NCBI GenBank assembly: GCA_963734625.1
Contig: CAVTHW010000015.1
Location: 6,541-70,540 of the forward strand
Length of the DNA: 64,000 bases
DNA from: CAVTHW01 sp963734625
GTDB taxonomy: Bacteria; Acidobacteriota; Terriglobia; Bryobacterales; Bryobacteraceae
Direction: 5' to 3'
Shown: one piece after another, positions 46,076 through 56,083 of the stretch
Layout: each line of letters opens with the position of its first letter
Position numbering within the stretch: the stretch's first letter is position 1
Position numbers and translations under genes: made by a program
The notes under the pieces: model-generated
What the model was told of the DNA's origin: nothing
Databases searched by the model: none
What the model saw: only the letters and a program-made list of their open reading frames with translations

Positions 46076-47858
46076 TGCGGTTTTCTCACACTCTTGCCTT
46101 GAAATGGGTCTTGGTTTGGATTCGGGTAGAAATACGCGCAAACACGGCCGACAAAATCATCCTGGTGCGATACGTTCATCCAATAGAGCCTGGCCCGCTC
46201 TCCGCTGTCGCTGAAGAAGCCCACGCCGCCCGTCTTCAGGCGGTCGTCACGCCAGAAGTCCACCAATTGCCCTTCGATGAAGGCCGTAAAGTCCGCTCCC
46301 TTCACCGTAAGCTGCACGCGATAGGTCTCATTATTGTGCATCATGACCCGGATCGGGACCTCGACTCGCGGGCCCTCCTTGCCGCCTACCACGGGGTACC
46401 GCACCAGGGCCATCAGCGGCAGCGGACCGGGCTTGACCACGGCGATCTTCGCGGCGTAGTAGTTCTCCGGGTCCGCAGCCCGGTATACCCAGCTCACGGC
46501 CCCCTGCTCGATCTGCGCAAAGAACTCCAGGCGGTAATCCTGCATCTTCATGGAGGGTTGGTACAAAGCGAGCTTCCCCGGCCGGGCGTAGCCCGCATTT
46601 GTCACCCGCCAGGATCGAGCCCAATTGTCCGCGCCTTCCCATCCCGTCATTCCTTCCTGGAAATTGTCCGAGAGTTCGACCGCCGCCCTGTTCTCCATAC
46701 CTTCGCGGATGCCGCCGAGGCTGCTGGCCGCAATCCTGGACAGACTGCTGGCCGGCGAGTATCCCCATAACATCAGCATCAGGCAAGCCGCCACCGCCGC
46801 ATATTGGACGTAAGCAGGCACTCGCCGCCACAGAGTCAGGAGATTGTTGAGCCAGTCGAACCCAGGTTCCTCCATGGGCCTCAAATACTCGAAGGTCTCG
46901 ACGATCCGCAGAGAGCTGCTGCGCGGCAACGCCAGCCGTTTCGGGCGCAGGGGCAGTTCCATGTAGGCGGCGGGCGCCGCCGCCTGGTCCTTGGGCGCCA
47001 GCCCCTCGGCCAGATATGGCAACGACGGGATCCCGTGGTGCGCTCCTCCATACCGGAATAGCGGCGCGAGCGCTGGCAAAGCTGAGCCCAAGCCCAGACT
47101 CGGGCCGATCTCCATACGGACTGGACCGGCCGTTACGTTTGAACCGACGATTTCCTCCAGCACCGAAACTTCGGCTTTCAACGCGAGGCAGAAAGCCGCG
47201 GGTCGGCTGCTGGGCATGCGGAGTTCGTGAGCCGCCAGCGGCCGGAAGGGTGCGGGATCGGAGGCGCCGGCCGGCTTGGATGCCAGGGCCCGCATGGGAA
47301 GGCGTGTAACCTGAAACGCGGCCACCGGGAGAGGTGAATCCAGATCGGCGCCCTTCGACGCCAGCGGCGGATCCAGCAGTTCGAGCCGCAAGTTCCTTCG
47401 GGATAGGCTCGCGGTGGGGGGGCGGAAGGCCAGGACATCGGCACAAACCGGGTGGCTCGCGGCAGGACGCTGCGCCATCGGCTGAGAGACTCGCTCAACG
47501 CCCGCCAAGTCCAGCGCCGGAGCGTTTCTCCGCACTACTAAGACCGGCATCGCCGGGCTCTCAGGGCGCAGGATGGGCTCAACCCAGCTCAGGTCGCGCT
47601 CCGCGGGTATCGCAGCCTCCACCAGCGGCACTTGCGCCAGGGGCGTGGCCGCCTGCCTGAGTAGGCCTCGCCGCAATGGCAGTTCGCGCGGCATGGCCGG
47701 CGGCGGACTGGCCAGCCTCCAGAAGGGGCCGCCTGCAATTGGCTCAATGCCAGCCTCGTTAGCCTTTGGTACCGTAGCCGATGCTGGCTGGAACAGAATT
47801 CGCCGTCCGTGAGTTCCTTCAACAACCCGAGCGGCTTCCCGCAGTATAAGCACTGCAT
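46072..47858 (-). CDS. Zinc-ribbon membrane protein with C-terminal lectin-like domain, one frameshift
   Basis: About 595 residues after repair. N-terminus MQCLYCGKPLGLLKELTDGE with C3, C6, C22 and H26 forms a treble-clef/zinc-ribbon; the frame then shifts in the C-run mirrored at 47725-47728 into a long Pro/Ala/Leu-rich linker (~300 residues), a single membrane helix (VPAYVQYAAVAACLMLMLWGY) and a C-terminal beta domain (DNFQEGMTGWEGADNWARSWRVTNAG ... GPRVEVPIRVMMHNNETYRVQLTV) like DUF1080/LamG. Topology: zinc finger inside, lectin-like domain outside. Not a characterised family; coupled by ATGA to the TPR gene. Confidence 0.6.
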
Positions 47859-48091
47859 GATGCTCAGCTCCTGCCGTGCCTAAAGCACCGATATGATCTC
47901 CGAAATGCCAAAGACACCCCCTGGTATCTTGTCGGCTGGTTCCCGGTCGCCCGGAAAAATGCCCCTCCGCCTATGCCCGCACGTCTGTTCATCCGTGCCC
48001 ACACTCTAAGGCTTTTCCGGCAGGCGTTCAAGACCGTCGATGGGTAGCACACTACCGTTGACTAAGGTTAGCAGGGGTACTATTTGACGCC

Positions 48092-48601
48092 TTAAAGCGC
48101 CTGGGGAAGGGCCAAAGACGCCTTGAGAAGGGCCTTTTGAAGCATTCTAGCGGCTTCAGCCTCAGTGCGCTCGCGCGAAACGGCAATCTCCGTGATCAGC
48201 ATGCGGCGCGCCTGGTCCAGCATCTTCTTTTCGCGGAACGAGAGCGGCTTGGACAGTTGCAGGACCAGCAGCCCCTTGAGCACCTCCGCCATCTGGAGCA
48301 TGTTGCCCGTCCGCATCTTCTCGGAACTTTCCTTGAAACGCTCCTTCCAGTCGCCATTTGACTTGCAGCGCCCGCAGGAGAGGAAATCGAGGACTCGCGC
48401 CATTTCCCCGTTGCGGGTCACCTTGCGCAGCCCGAGGTGTTCCACATGCGAGCAGGGAACCATCACGGTGAGGCTACTACAAAGTAAACGAAGGAGATAG
48501 AAGCGTTCGTGCTGGCAGCCGAAGGACCGGAAGGATACGTTCTCAATCACCCCCACCCCATGGTTGGGGTAAACCACCTTCTCGCCGATCTGGAAGAGCA
48601 T
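48092..48601 (-). CDS. CarD-family transcriptional regulator
   Basis: 169 residues from ATG 48601 (MLFQIGEKVVYPNHGVGVIENV). The N-terminal ~60 residues form the CarD/Mfd RNA-polymerase-interacting domain, followed by a helical domain (CKSNGDWKERFKESSEKMRTGNMLQMAEVLKGLL) that touches the promoter -10 region. CarD stabilises open complexes at rRNA and other promoters; it is essential in several phyla. Start decided by AAGGGC upstream and the family N-terminus. The 233 bp between it and 47858 hold no gene. Confidence 0.9.
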   Translation of the reverse strand: MLFQIGEKVVYPNHGVGVIENVSFRSFGCQHERFYLLRLLCSSLTVMVPCSHVEHLGLRKVTRNGEMARVLDFLSCGRCKSNGDWKERFKESSEKMRTGNMLQMAEVLKGLLVLQLSKPLSFREKKMLDQARRMLITEIAVSRERTEAEAARMLQKALLKASLALPQAL

Positions 48602-48698
48602 AGCCCTTAGGCCTGGCACAGAAATGCCGAAGGTGGATATTAAGGCAGATTCCACAAAAAGTCAATAAGAAAACGGGCCTCGCTGCGGGCCTCGAGGC

Positions 48699-49686
48699 TC
48701 AGTGGTCTCTCTCGGTGACCAGCTCCGTCAGCGTGGTCAGGGCGCGCTGATAGGGGGAATCGGGGAAGGTGGCGATCAGGTCGCGGGCCTTTTGCGTGAA
48801 TGCCTCCGCCCGCTGCATCGCGCGCCGGACGCCTTGGTGCCTCTCGATCAGGGCCAGGATGCTGGTGAATGGCGTTTGGTCGTAGCCGCGGCTGGTCAGA
48901 ACATCTTCTACCAACCGCCGCTCGCTTTCGCCGGCCACTTCCAGCGAGTAGACCAGCGGGAGGGTCACTTTGCCTTCCCTGAGGTCGCTGCCGACGGGCT
49001 TGCCGAGGACGGTCTCCGTGGCGGTGAAGTCCAGCACGTCGTCCACGCACTGGAAGGCCATGCCCAGGTTCCAGGCGTATTCTCCCAGCACGCCGCAAGC
49101 GTCCTCAGCGGCGCCGGCGGCCATCGCGCCCAGCCGCGCGCAGGAGGAAAACAGGCGGGCCGTCTTGCGGTCCACCAGTTCCATGTAGGCGGCTTCGGTC
49201 ACCGCCATGGAGCCGATGCGCTCCAGTTGCAGCAACTCCCCTTCGACCATGGTCTGGGTCAGACTAATGAGGATATCGAGGATCGGGAAAACTGCCTTCC
49301 CTCAGCGCGATCTGAAACGCCTGCATGTAAAGCCAGTCGCCCGCCAGCACCGAGGTGTGATTTCCCCACAGCACATTGGGCGAAGGCTGGCCGCGGCGGG
49401 TCTGGGCGACATCAATGACGTCGTCGTGCACCAGCGTGGCGGTGTGGATCATCTCCACCACGGCCGCCAGACGGATGGCGCGTTCGCCGCCATCCCCGAT
49501 CAGCCTGGAAGACATCAGCAGCAGGGCCGGCCGCAGGCGCTTGCCGCCGCTCGAGTGCAGGTAGCGCCCGATGGAATTGACCGCGCTGGCCGACGAGGCC
49601 AGGTGCAGCTCAATCTCGGCGTCAACACGCTGGAGACCGTCCCGAACCAGTTCGAAGATGTCCTTGGGAGCGACGACTTGATTCAA
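48699..49686 (-). CDS. ispB: Polyprenyl diphosphate synthase, one apparent frameshift
   Basis: About 329 residues. First aspartate-rich motif in MIHTATLVHDDVIDVAQTRRGQ (FARM DDxxD), the GGKRLRP substrate box, and the second motif in AFQCVDDVLDFTATETVLGKP. Makes long-chain prenyl diphosphate for quinones. The frame breaks at the GGG 49285-49287 (extra base): SFP should go on as ILDILISLTQTMVEGELLQL. The likely start is TTG 49686 (MNQVVAPKDIFELV) with GAGG upstream; no ATG lies nearby. The 28-bp gap to tatD shows one operon. Confidence 0.88.
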
Positions 49687-49714
49687 CTTCCGAGCCTCAT
49701 GGAAACTCCTCAGT

Positions 49715-50510
49715 TTACCCGTTGCCCCTCGGCTGTGGCAAACACAGCCGCGCGAAGTTGCCGGTAGCCGCCGCGGCCAGGGTCTCGGGCGGCTCGCCCC
49801 GGGCCTCGGCCAGCCGGCGCACGGTCTCGACAATGAAGGCCGGCTCGTTGCGCTTTCCGCGCCAGGGGGCGGGAGCCAGATAGGGGGCGTCGGTCTCGAC
49901 CAGCAGCCGGTCGAGCGGCGTGCGCACGGCCGCCTCGCGCACTTTGTCCGCCTTCGGAAAGGTCACGATTCCCCCAAAGGCCAGATGCAAAGCCCATATC
50001 GAGAGCGCGGCCGGCTTCCTCCGGACCGCCGGAGAAACAATGCACGATGCCGCCCGGTCCCGCCGCCGGCCAGTGCGCCTCCAGCAGCCGCCAGGTGTCT
50101 TCCCAGGCGTCCCGGGTGTGGATCACGATCGGTTTGCGCGCCTCGGCCGCGATGCTCATCTGTTCGATGAAAGCCGCGCGCTGCGCCTCCCGCGGGGAGT
50201 TGTCGTAGTAGTAATCCAGGCCGATTTCGCCCACCGCGACGACCTTGGGATGCGCCGCCAGCTCCCGCATTCTGCGCCAGGTCTCCGGCGTAGCCTTACC
50301 GGCGTAGTGCGGGTGGACCCCCACGCTGGCGAACACGCAGCCGTGCGTCTCGGCGAGCCGGATGCCCGCCTCCAGATCCGGAGGCCCGTTGCCGGTGCCG
50401 ATGGCCAGCAGGCAGGTCACGCCGGCGGCCAAAGCGCGTTCGATGACGGCTTCCCGGTCGGGGTCGAATTGCGGGTCATCCAGGTGACAATGCGAGTCGA
50501 CCAGATTCAT
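49715..50510 (-). CDS. tatD: TatD-family metal-dependent deoxyribonuclease, one apparent frameshift
   Basis: About 265 residues. NLVDSHCHLDDPQFDPDREAVIERA gives the HxH metal pair (H7, H9); EIGLDYYYDNSPREAQRAAFIEQ the Glu; VIHTRDAWEDTW and GGIVHCFSGGPEEA the next His; VETDAPYLAPAPWRGKRNEP the final Asp motif. The shift near 49988 (one extra base) splits GFHLAFGGIVTF. ATG 50510 overlaps the metG stop as ATGA. Role in DNA repair or RNA processing. Confidence 0.88.
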
Positions 50511-52439
50511 CGCAGCTTGGTACCGACGGGCACGTCGCCCGCGATGGCGACCAGCACGGGTTTCCCGCCTTCGGGCGAGGCTGCCAGGATCATTCCGTTC
50601 GAAGTCAGGCCCCGCAGCTTGCGCGGCTGGAGATTGGCCACGATGACCACCTTCCGCGCAGTCATCTCCTCCGGCGTGTACGCCTCCGCAATGCCGGCCA
50701 CGATGCTGCGCGGCTCGGGCTCGCCGACATCGACCTGCATGTGCAGCAGCTTGTCGGCGCCCTTGACCCGTTCGGCCGAGAGCACCAGCCCGACGCGCAT
50801 CTCGACCTTGGCGAACTCGTCGATCGAGATCTTTCCGTCCCCAGCGGCCGCTTCGGCTTTGGGCGCCGTCTTGCCCATGAGCGCGGCCTGCCGGCCGGTT
50901 TCCTCCACTTCGAGGGCGCGCATCCTGGCGATGGCGGGCTTCGCATCGGCACGCGGGAACACCGCGGCCACCTCGCCGATCTTCTGGCCGGCTTCGAGGC
51001 GCCCCCAATCGAGCGACTCTAGCTGTACGCCATCGAGCGGCTCCCGCATGCCGAGCTGCTCCCAGATCTTACTCACCGAAGACGGAATGATCGGATAGAG
51101 GAGGGTGCAGGCGATGCGCAGGACTTCGGCGGCCGTGTAGAGCGTCTCGTCGAGCATCGCGGCGGAGTCCGCGTCCTTCTTCGACGGCCAGAGTCCAAGG
51201 CGTCTGCTCGACGATGTACTTGTCGGCCGCGCCGAGCAGCGCCCAAATGGCCTCCAGCCCTTTGGAAAACTCGAAGGCGTCGAAAGCCTTGACCGCCGCC
51301 GTGATGGTGTCGAGCGCCTGCGCCGCGATGGCGGCATTGCCCGCCGATTGCGGGACAGTCCCTCCGCGATACTGGCGGATCATGGTCAGGGTGCGGCTGG
51401 CGAGGTTGCCGAGGCCGTTGGCCAGGTCCGAATTGTAGCGGCCGACCAGCGCGTCGTAGCTGAAGTTGCCGTCCTGGCCGAACACGATTTCGCGCAGCAG
51501 GAAATAGCGCAAAGCGTCTACTCCCATCACCTGCTGGATCGGGGTGGCGCGGATGATGTTGCCCTTCGACTTGCTCATCTTGTCTTGTTCAAAGAGCAGC
51601 CAGCCATGGGCGAAGACCTGTTTGGGCAGCGGCAGGTCCGCCGCCATTAGAAATGCCGGCCAGTAGATGGCATGGAAGCGCAGAATCTCCTTGCCGATCA
51701 GGTGCAGGTCGGCGGGCCAGCGGTCCTCGCCTTCGACGGCGCTCATGTAAGTGGTCAGGGCGTCGAACCACACGTAGAACACGTGGTTTCCCTCGGCCGG
51801 AACCGGGATGCCCCACTTGATGGTGGTGCGGCTGATGGAGAGATCGCTCAACCCCCTCTCGACGAAGGCCAGCACCTCGTTGCGGCGCGATTCGGGGCGG
51901 ATGAAGTCCGGGTTCTTCGCGTAAAACTCGAGCAGGCGATCGCGAAAGGCCGAGAGCTTGAAGAAGTAGTTCTCCTCGGTCACGGTCTCGGTGGGACGCC
52001 CGCAGTCGGGGCAAGGATCGCCGGGGCCGGCCTCGTTCACGTAAAGCTCGTCGAAGACGCAGTACTGGCCGGTGTAGGAACCCTTCTCGATGTAGCCGTT
52101 CTTCTGGCAGCGCAGGAAGAGATCCTGAACGACCTTGTAGTGCTCGGGGTTCGACGTCCGCTTGAAGCGGTCAATCGACAGGCCCAGGATCTCCCATTGC
52201 CGGCGAAACTCGGCCGAGATCAGGTCCGTGAACTCTTGCGGCGTCTTGCCCGTGGCCTTGGCGGCGCGCTCGACTTTCTGCCCATGCTCGTCGGTGCCGG
52301 TGGTGAGGACGGACTCATAGCCCTGCATCCGCTTGAAGCGGCTGATGGCGTCGGCGGCGATGGTGGTATAGGCGTGGCCGATGTGCGGCGCGGCGTTCAC
52401 GTAGTAGATCGGGGTGGTGAGGTAATACTTTTTGCTCAT
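50507..52439 (-). CDS. metG: Methionyl-tRNA synthetase, one apparent frameshift
   Basis: About 644 residues. HIGH motif in NAAPHIGHAYTTIAADAI, zinc pair CPDC, KMSKS in LLFEQDKMSKSKGNIIR, anticodon-binding helical domain, and a C-terminal tRNA-binding OB domain (KISIDEFAKVEMRVGLVLSAERVKGADKLLHMQVDVG). The frame breaks near 51183-51184 (one extra base), after VEQTPWTLAV, continuing KKDADSAAMLDETLY. The enzyme is essential, so a real knock-out is very unlikely. ATG 52439 overlaps the larC stop; the further in-frame ATG at 52454 lies inside larC. Confidence 0.93.
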
Positions 52440-53597
52440 TTCCGGGTCTTCCAATAGGCCAGGTTCGCTTCGGCCAGAATCTGTTTGAGCGGCACGCCGG
52501 CCTGGATGGCCAGCTTCCGGCAGTCCTCGTATTCGGGGGCGTAAGCGCCGCCGTTTCCGGAAACCTTAAAGCGCACCGTGCCGTGCGGCGTCTCGACTTC
52601 CACCACGCGGCGGGCCTGAACGCGGCGTTCGGCCGCAAAGATGCGGACGCCGAGGCTCGAGGTCTCGGCAAAAACGATTCCGGCCAGCTTCTCCTGGTCC
52701 TCGGGCCTGGCGATCACGCGGAGCAGCGTGCCGGGCCGGTTCTTCTTCATGAACACGGGCGAGAAGGACACGTCCAGCGCGCCGGCTTCGAGGAGTTGCT
52801 CCATGGCGTAGCCCAGCACCTGCGGGCTCAGGTCGTCCAGGTTGGCCTCGATGACGGCGACCGTGGTGGCCTCGGAGGCGCCGCTGGATTCGCCGACGAT
52901 CACCCGCAGAACATTGGCGTGCTCGGCGAAATCGCGGTCGCCGGCGCCGTAACCGATGGCCTCGATCCGCATGGGGGGCAGCACTCCGAAGCGGCTGGCC
53001 AGTGACGACGGCGACGGCGGCTCCGGTCGGCGTGGTCAGCTCCAACTCGGGACCGCGGGCGTACACCGGCTTTCCAACCAGCAGGGCCGCGGTGGCCGGG
53101 GCCGGCACGGGCAGCACGCCGTGCTCGGTCTTCACCGTTCCGCTGCCGACGTTGACCGCCGAGCAGTGGATCTCCTCGACTCCCAGCAGCTCGAAGCCCA
53201 GGCACGCGCCCACGATGTCGGCGATCGAATCCACCGCGCCGACCTCGTGAAAATGGACCTTCTCGAGGGGCACTTGATGGACGGCGGCCTCGGCCTCTCC
53301 CAAGCGCTGGAACACGGCGGCGGCATTGGTCTTCACCCGCTCCGGCAGCTCCGCCGCCTGGATCATGGACAGGATATGCGGCAGGTGACGGTGCTTCTTG
53401 GTCTCGACCGCGCGAACGCGGAACTTGGTGGCGCCGACGCCGCAGCGCACGGTCTTCTCGAATTGAAACTCCGCGCCGGTCTGAAGCGAAGACAGGCCCT
53501 CGACGATGCGTTCGGCGCTGGCGCCCGCGTCGGCGAGCGCGCCCACCAGCATGTCGCCGCTGATTCCGGAGAATGCGTCCAGGTAGCAGAGTCGCAT
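52436..53597 (-). CDS. larC: LarC nickel-pincer cofactor enzyme, one apparent frameshift
   Basis: About 387 residues. MRLCYLDAFSGISGDMLVGALADAG is the family start, followed by VHFHEVGAVDSIADIVGACLGFELLG and, after the break, EANLDDLSPQVLGYAMEQLLEAGALDVSFSPVFMKKNRPGTLL. LarC inserts nickel into the lactate-racemase cofactor with CTP (established for Lactiplantibacillus). The frame shifts near 52999-53000 (extra base), just before ASRFGVLPPMRIEAIGYG. No larA, larB or larE is seen in the window. The gene starts 8 bp after purE and overlaps metG by 4 bp. Confidence 0.88.
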
Positions 53598-53605
53598 GGG
53601 GTTGA

Positions 53606-54100
53606 TTAGGGCACGATCGCGCCGAGCACGTTCTTCGCCTGTTCCTGGCGGAATTGCCGCAGCTTCTCCTTCAGTTCCGGGCGCCGGATGGCGACGACGG
53701 CGATGGCCAGCAGCGCGGCATTGATGGCCCCCGGCTCGCCGATACCCAGGGTGCCGACCGGGATGCCGCCGGGCATCTGCACCGTCGAGAGCAGGGAATC
53801 GAGGCCGTTGAGCGCGGCGCTTTCGATGGGGACTCCGAAGACCGGCAGCAGGGTATGCGCGGCCACCACCCCAGCCAGGTGGGCCGCTCCGCCGGCTGCC
53901 GCGATGATCACCTCAATGCCGCGCTCCTCAGCGGCCGAGGCGTAGGCCGCGGTTTCGACCGGAGTGCGATGCGCCGACAGCACCCGGCACTCGTGCTGAA
54001 CGCCGAACTTGGTCAGCGTCTCGGAGGCGCGCCGCATGGTCTGCCAGTCCGATTTGCTGCCCATCATGACGGCTACCAGAGGGTTGGATTCGTGGTTCAT
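53606..54100 (-). CDS. purE: N5-carboxyaminoimidazole ribonucleotide mutase
   Basis: 164 residues. VAVMMGSKSDWQTMRRASETLTKFGVQHECRVLSAHRTP is the class I PurE signature (SAHRTP active-site His), then IAAAGGAAHLAGVVAAHTLLPVFGVPI and GIPVGTLGIG. Converts N5-CAIR to CAIR in purine synthesis. No purK partner is in view. First gene of a purE-larC-metG-tatD-ispB operon. The other pur genes of the window are near 21-25 kb. Confidence 0.95.
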   Translation of the reverse strand: MNHESNPLVAVMMGSKSDWQTMRRASETLTKFGVQHECRVLSAHRTPVETAAYASAAEERGIEVIIAAAGGAAHLAGVVAAHTLLPVFGVPIESAALNGLDSLLSTVQMPGGIPVGTLGIGEPGAINAALLAIAVVAIRRPELKEKLRQFRQEQAKNVLGAIVP

Positions 54101-54130
54101 AGCTGCTTTCCTAGTGTACTCAATTGCGGG

Positions 54131-54598
54131 TTACGGCCGTCCCGGAGGGGCATCAGAGGCGCGCAGGGCTTGGAGGAGCTTGTGGGCGCGATAGAAGGAG
54201 CGCTCGAGAGAATTCTGGAAGCGGACGAACTTGAAGAGGGTGCGGGGCCCTCCGGCGTCGTAGATCCAGGCGCGGGCGATTTGATCGCGCGGCGGGGGCG
54301 GGTCGGGCCGATCCCGGAGTTCATCACAGTTTGAAGGCGAAGATCAGCTTCTCTCGCTAAGCCCCTTCTGGGCGGCGATTCCTTCGACCTCGGCTTGAAG
54401 GACCCGGGACTCCATGGCGGCGAGGCGGAGGAGGCGCCAGGAGGCGAGGACCATGCGGTCGATCAGAAAGAGCTCGTCGGGGGTGACGGGGCGGTAATGC
54501 TTGTGGAAGCGGGCCTCGAGGCGGCTGAAGGAGGCGGCGTCCTCGCCGGGGAGGAGAAGGTCGGCGGCAAAGGCCCCGTGGGATATCCCACGCCCTCA
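54131..54598 (-). pseudogene. Decayed fragment of a Solibacter-type hypothetical family
   Basis: On the minus strand a frame reads HGAFAADLLLPGEDAASFSRLEARF, HYRPVTPDELFLIDRMVLASWRLLRLAAMESRVLQAE to a stop at 54344-54346. A second frame continues with RDQIARAWIYDAGGPRTLFKFVRFQNSLERSFYRAHKLLQALR to TAA at 54131. Both pieces belong to one protein type frequent in Bryobacterales genomes (my recollection of the family; unnamed). The 5' part is cut off: a stop codon lies just upstream of HGAFAAD and no start is available. Truncated and frameshifted, so not functional, though part of the damage could be sequence error. Confidence 0.55.
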
Positions 54599-54600
54599 CC

Positions 54601-54930
54601 AAGCGCTTGCGAAGTCCGGTGCTGCGACGACGATGCGGACCGGTCTCCCCCATCCCGCGCTTGCAAATGCGACCCAAAATGCGACAGCCCCGATAAACGT
54701 CGCTCACGTCAGCACTTGGCTGTCTTGTCGCCATGTCGGAAACTGAGCGATTACGCCTTCTGGGAGATCGGTCCCCCGCCACGTCCTTATCGCGTCGCAC
54801 AGGAATTGCAGGCTGCGGTGCAACTGCCGAAGTCCGGTGTCCTCCTAAACCTGGATGCAAAGCCAAATCGGTGGCTCGATGTCCCGCAGGCGCACCTGGA
54901 GTTGGTGTACGGCCCGGCGCTTCCTCGCCC
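54601..54930. other. Intergenic region, no gene seen
   Basis: 330 bp between the decayed gene and the PIN toxin. No family-like frame, tRNA or clear repeat is seen. Probably the scar that removed the 5' part of the pseudogene. Confidence 0.5.
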
Positions 54931-55518
54931 TCACTTCGATGCCCCTCGCTGCTCATTGCTGAGGTCGATGCCCTGTTCCTCACGGAAGTACTCGACAAAC
55001 CCCGGAACGTTCTTGGACAGGCTGTGCCGCAGCCGTTGTAGCGAGATTCCGATTGCCCCAGCCTGTTCATGCAGTTTGCTCACGAACAGGCCGGCATCGA
55101 GATCGTAGAGCCCACGCAGGAAACCGGAAGGTCCTTGCACCTCGATCCCCCACGCCTGAAGGGAAGCTGCCGGGAAGTGACGCTGGTTGTAGGTGACAAT
55201 CAGTTCGGAGTGGGAGCGAACCGCCGCGGCCAACACATGGCGGTCGCCGGGATCGTTTGTCATCGCATCGATGAGTGGCTCGAAACCCTCCACCCATGCC
55301 TCCGGAAAGTGCCGGTGCATCTCCTCCTCGCGACGGCGTGCGGTATCCGCGGGCATGTCCCACTTAGCGACTAGGTTTCGGGTCACCTCGTCCATGATCG
55401 TCTGCGACCACATCGGCAGGTACAGCCTGGGCGCCTCCGCCATACGCAGAAGCGTATCGGCCAGTGGCATCGGTATGAGCACGCACGCGTCGAGCACGAC
55501 GCGGTAGTCGGCCCTCAT
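54931..55518 (-). CDS. PIN-domain toxin
   Basis: 195 residues. PIN nuclease residues: D10 in YRVVLDACVLIP, E44 in SQTIMDEVTRNL, D92 in DPGDRHVLAAAV, followed by LIVTYNQRHF. ATG 55518 overlaps the antitoxin stop as ATGA. The C-terminal ~70 residues (LYDLDAGLFVSKLHEQAGAI) extend past a usual VapC of ~130 residues. This longer class with an HTH antitoxin is found in many phyla. A metal-dependent RNase by family. Confidence 0.83.
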   Translation of the reverse strand: MRADYRVVLDACVLIPMPLADTLLRMAEAPRLYLPMWSQTIMDEVTRNLVAKWDMPADTARRREEEMHRHFPEAWVEGFEPLIDAMTNDPGDRHVLAAAVRSHSELIVTYNQRHFPAASLQAWGIEVQGPSGFLRGLYDLDAGLFVSKLHEQAGAIGISLQRLRHSLSKNVPGFVEYFREEQGIDLSNEQRGASK

Positions 55519-56003
55519 TCGTCTTCGCCGCCTTCGGGCATGCCGGTCCGATCGTACAAGCCGGATTCGAAGGCTTCCTTTGCGATGCGGTCCAGTGCCG
55601 CCTTGCGCTCGACGTCACGGCGCTTCTGATAAGCAACCAGATCCTTGAGGTAGACGCGCCGATGACTGCCGACTTTGTGATAGGGGAGATCTCCGGCTTC
55701 CAGCAGCTTGATGAGATAAGGCCGGGAAACACCGAGCAGGTCGGCGGCCCGCTGCGTCGTCAATTGCTGGTTTTCAGGGATCAGGACTATCGCCCTGCCT
55801 AGTTGCATGTTGCGCACGATGTCCTTGAGCAGGCGGAAAACAGCGTCCGGCAACTCCACGCGCTCGCCGTCGGCCCCGACCAAAGCCGGCGTTCCGAGTT
55901 GAAGCATTCGGTGCAGCTCCCGAATCTGAACTTCTTCCGACTCCGGCAGCGCGACAGGTTGCTGGAACATCTTGCCGACCTCCAACTGAAGAGTAGCGCG
56001 CAT
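55515..56003 (-). CDS. HTH (excisionase/MerR-like) antitoxin
   Basis: 162 residues from ATG 56003. The middle holds a DNA-binding helix-turn-helix of the excisionase type: LTTQRAADLLGVSRPYLIKLLEAGDLPYHKVGSHRRVYLKDLVAYQKR. The N-terminal part may set oligomer state, and the acidic C-terminus (YDRTGMPEGGEDE) likely blocks the toxin. Autoregulation through the region upstream of 56003 is expected; the AT-rich leader there includes AATGAATTAATCG. Alternative upstream GTG 56021 has no better site. Confidence 0.8.
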   Translation of the reverse strand: MRATLQLEVGKMFQQPVALPESEEVQIRELHRMLQLGTPALVGADGERVELPDAVFRLLKDIVRNMQLGRAIVLIPENQQLTTQRAADLLGVSRPYLIKLLEAGDLPYHKVGSHRRVYLKDLVAYQKRRDVERKAALDRIAKEAFESGLYDRTGMPEGGEDE

Positions 56004-56083
56004 TAGCAATAAACGCAACACAAATGAATTAATCGAAGCGCTCTACATGCCGACCTGCCTGGGCGGCACCTGGGCCGCAGCCC

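Noticed and set aside
54357..55070. 237-codon frames on both strands across the pseudogene and PIN gene
   Set aside because: They mix antisense of the PIN toxin with pseudogene DNA and show no conserved motif.
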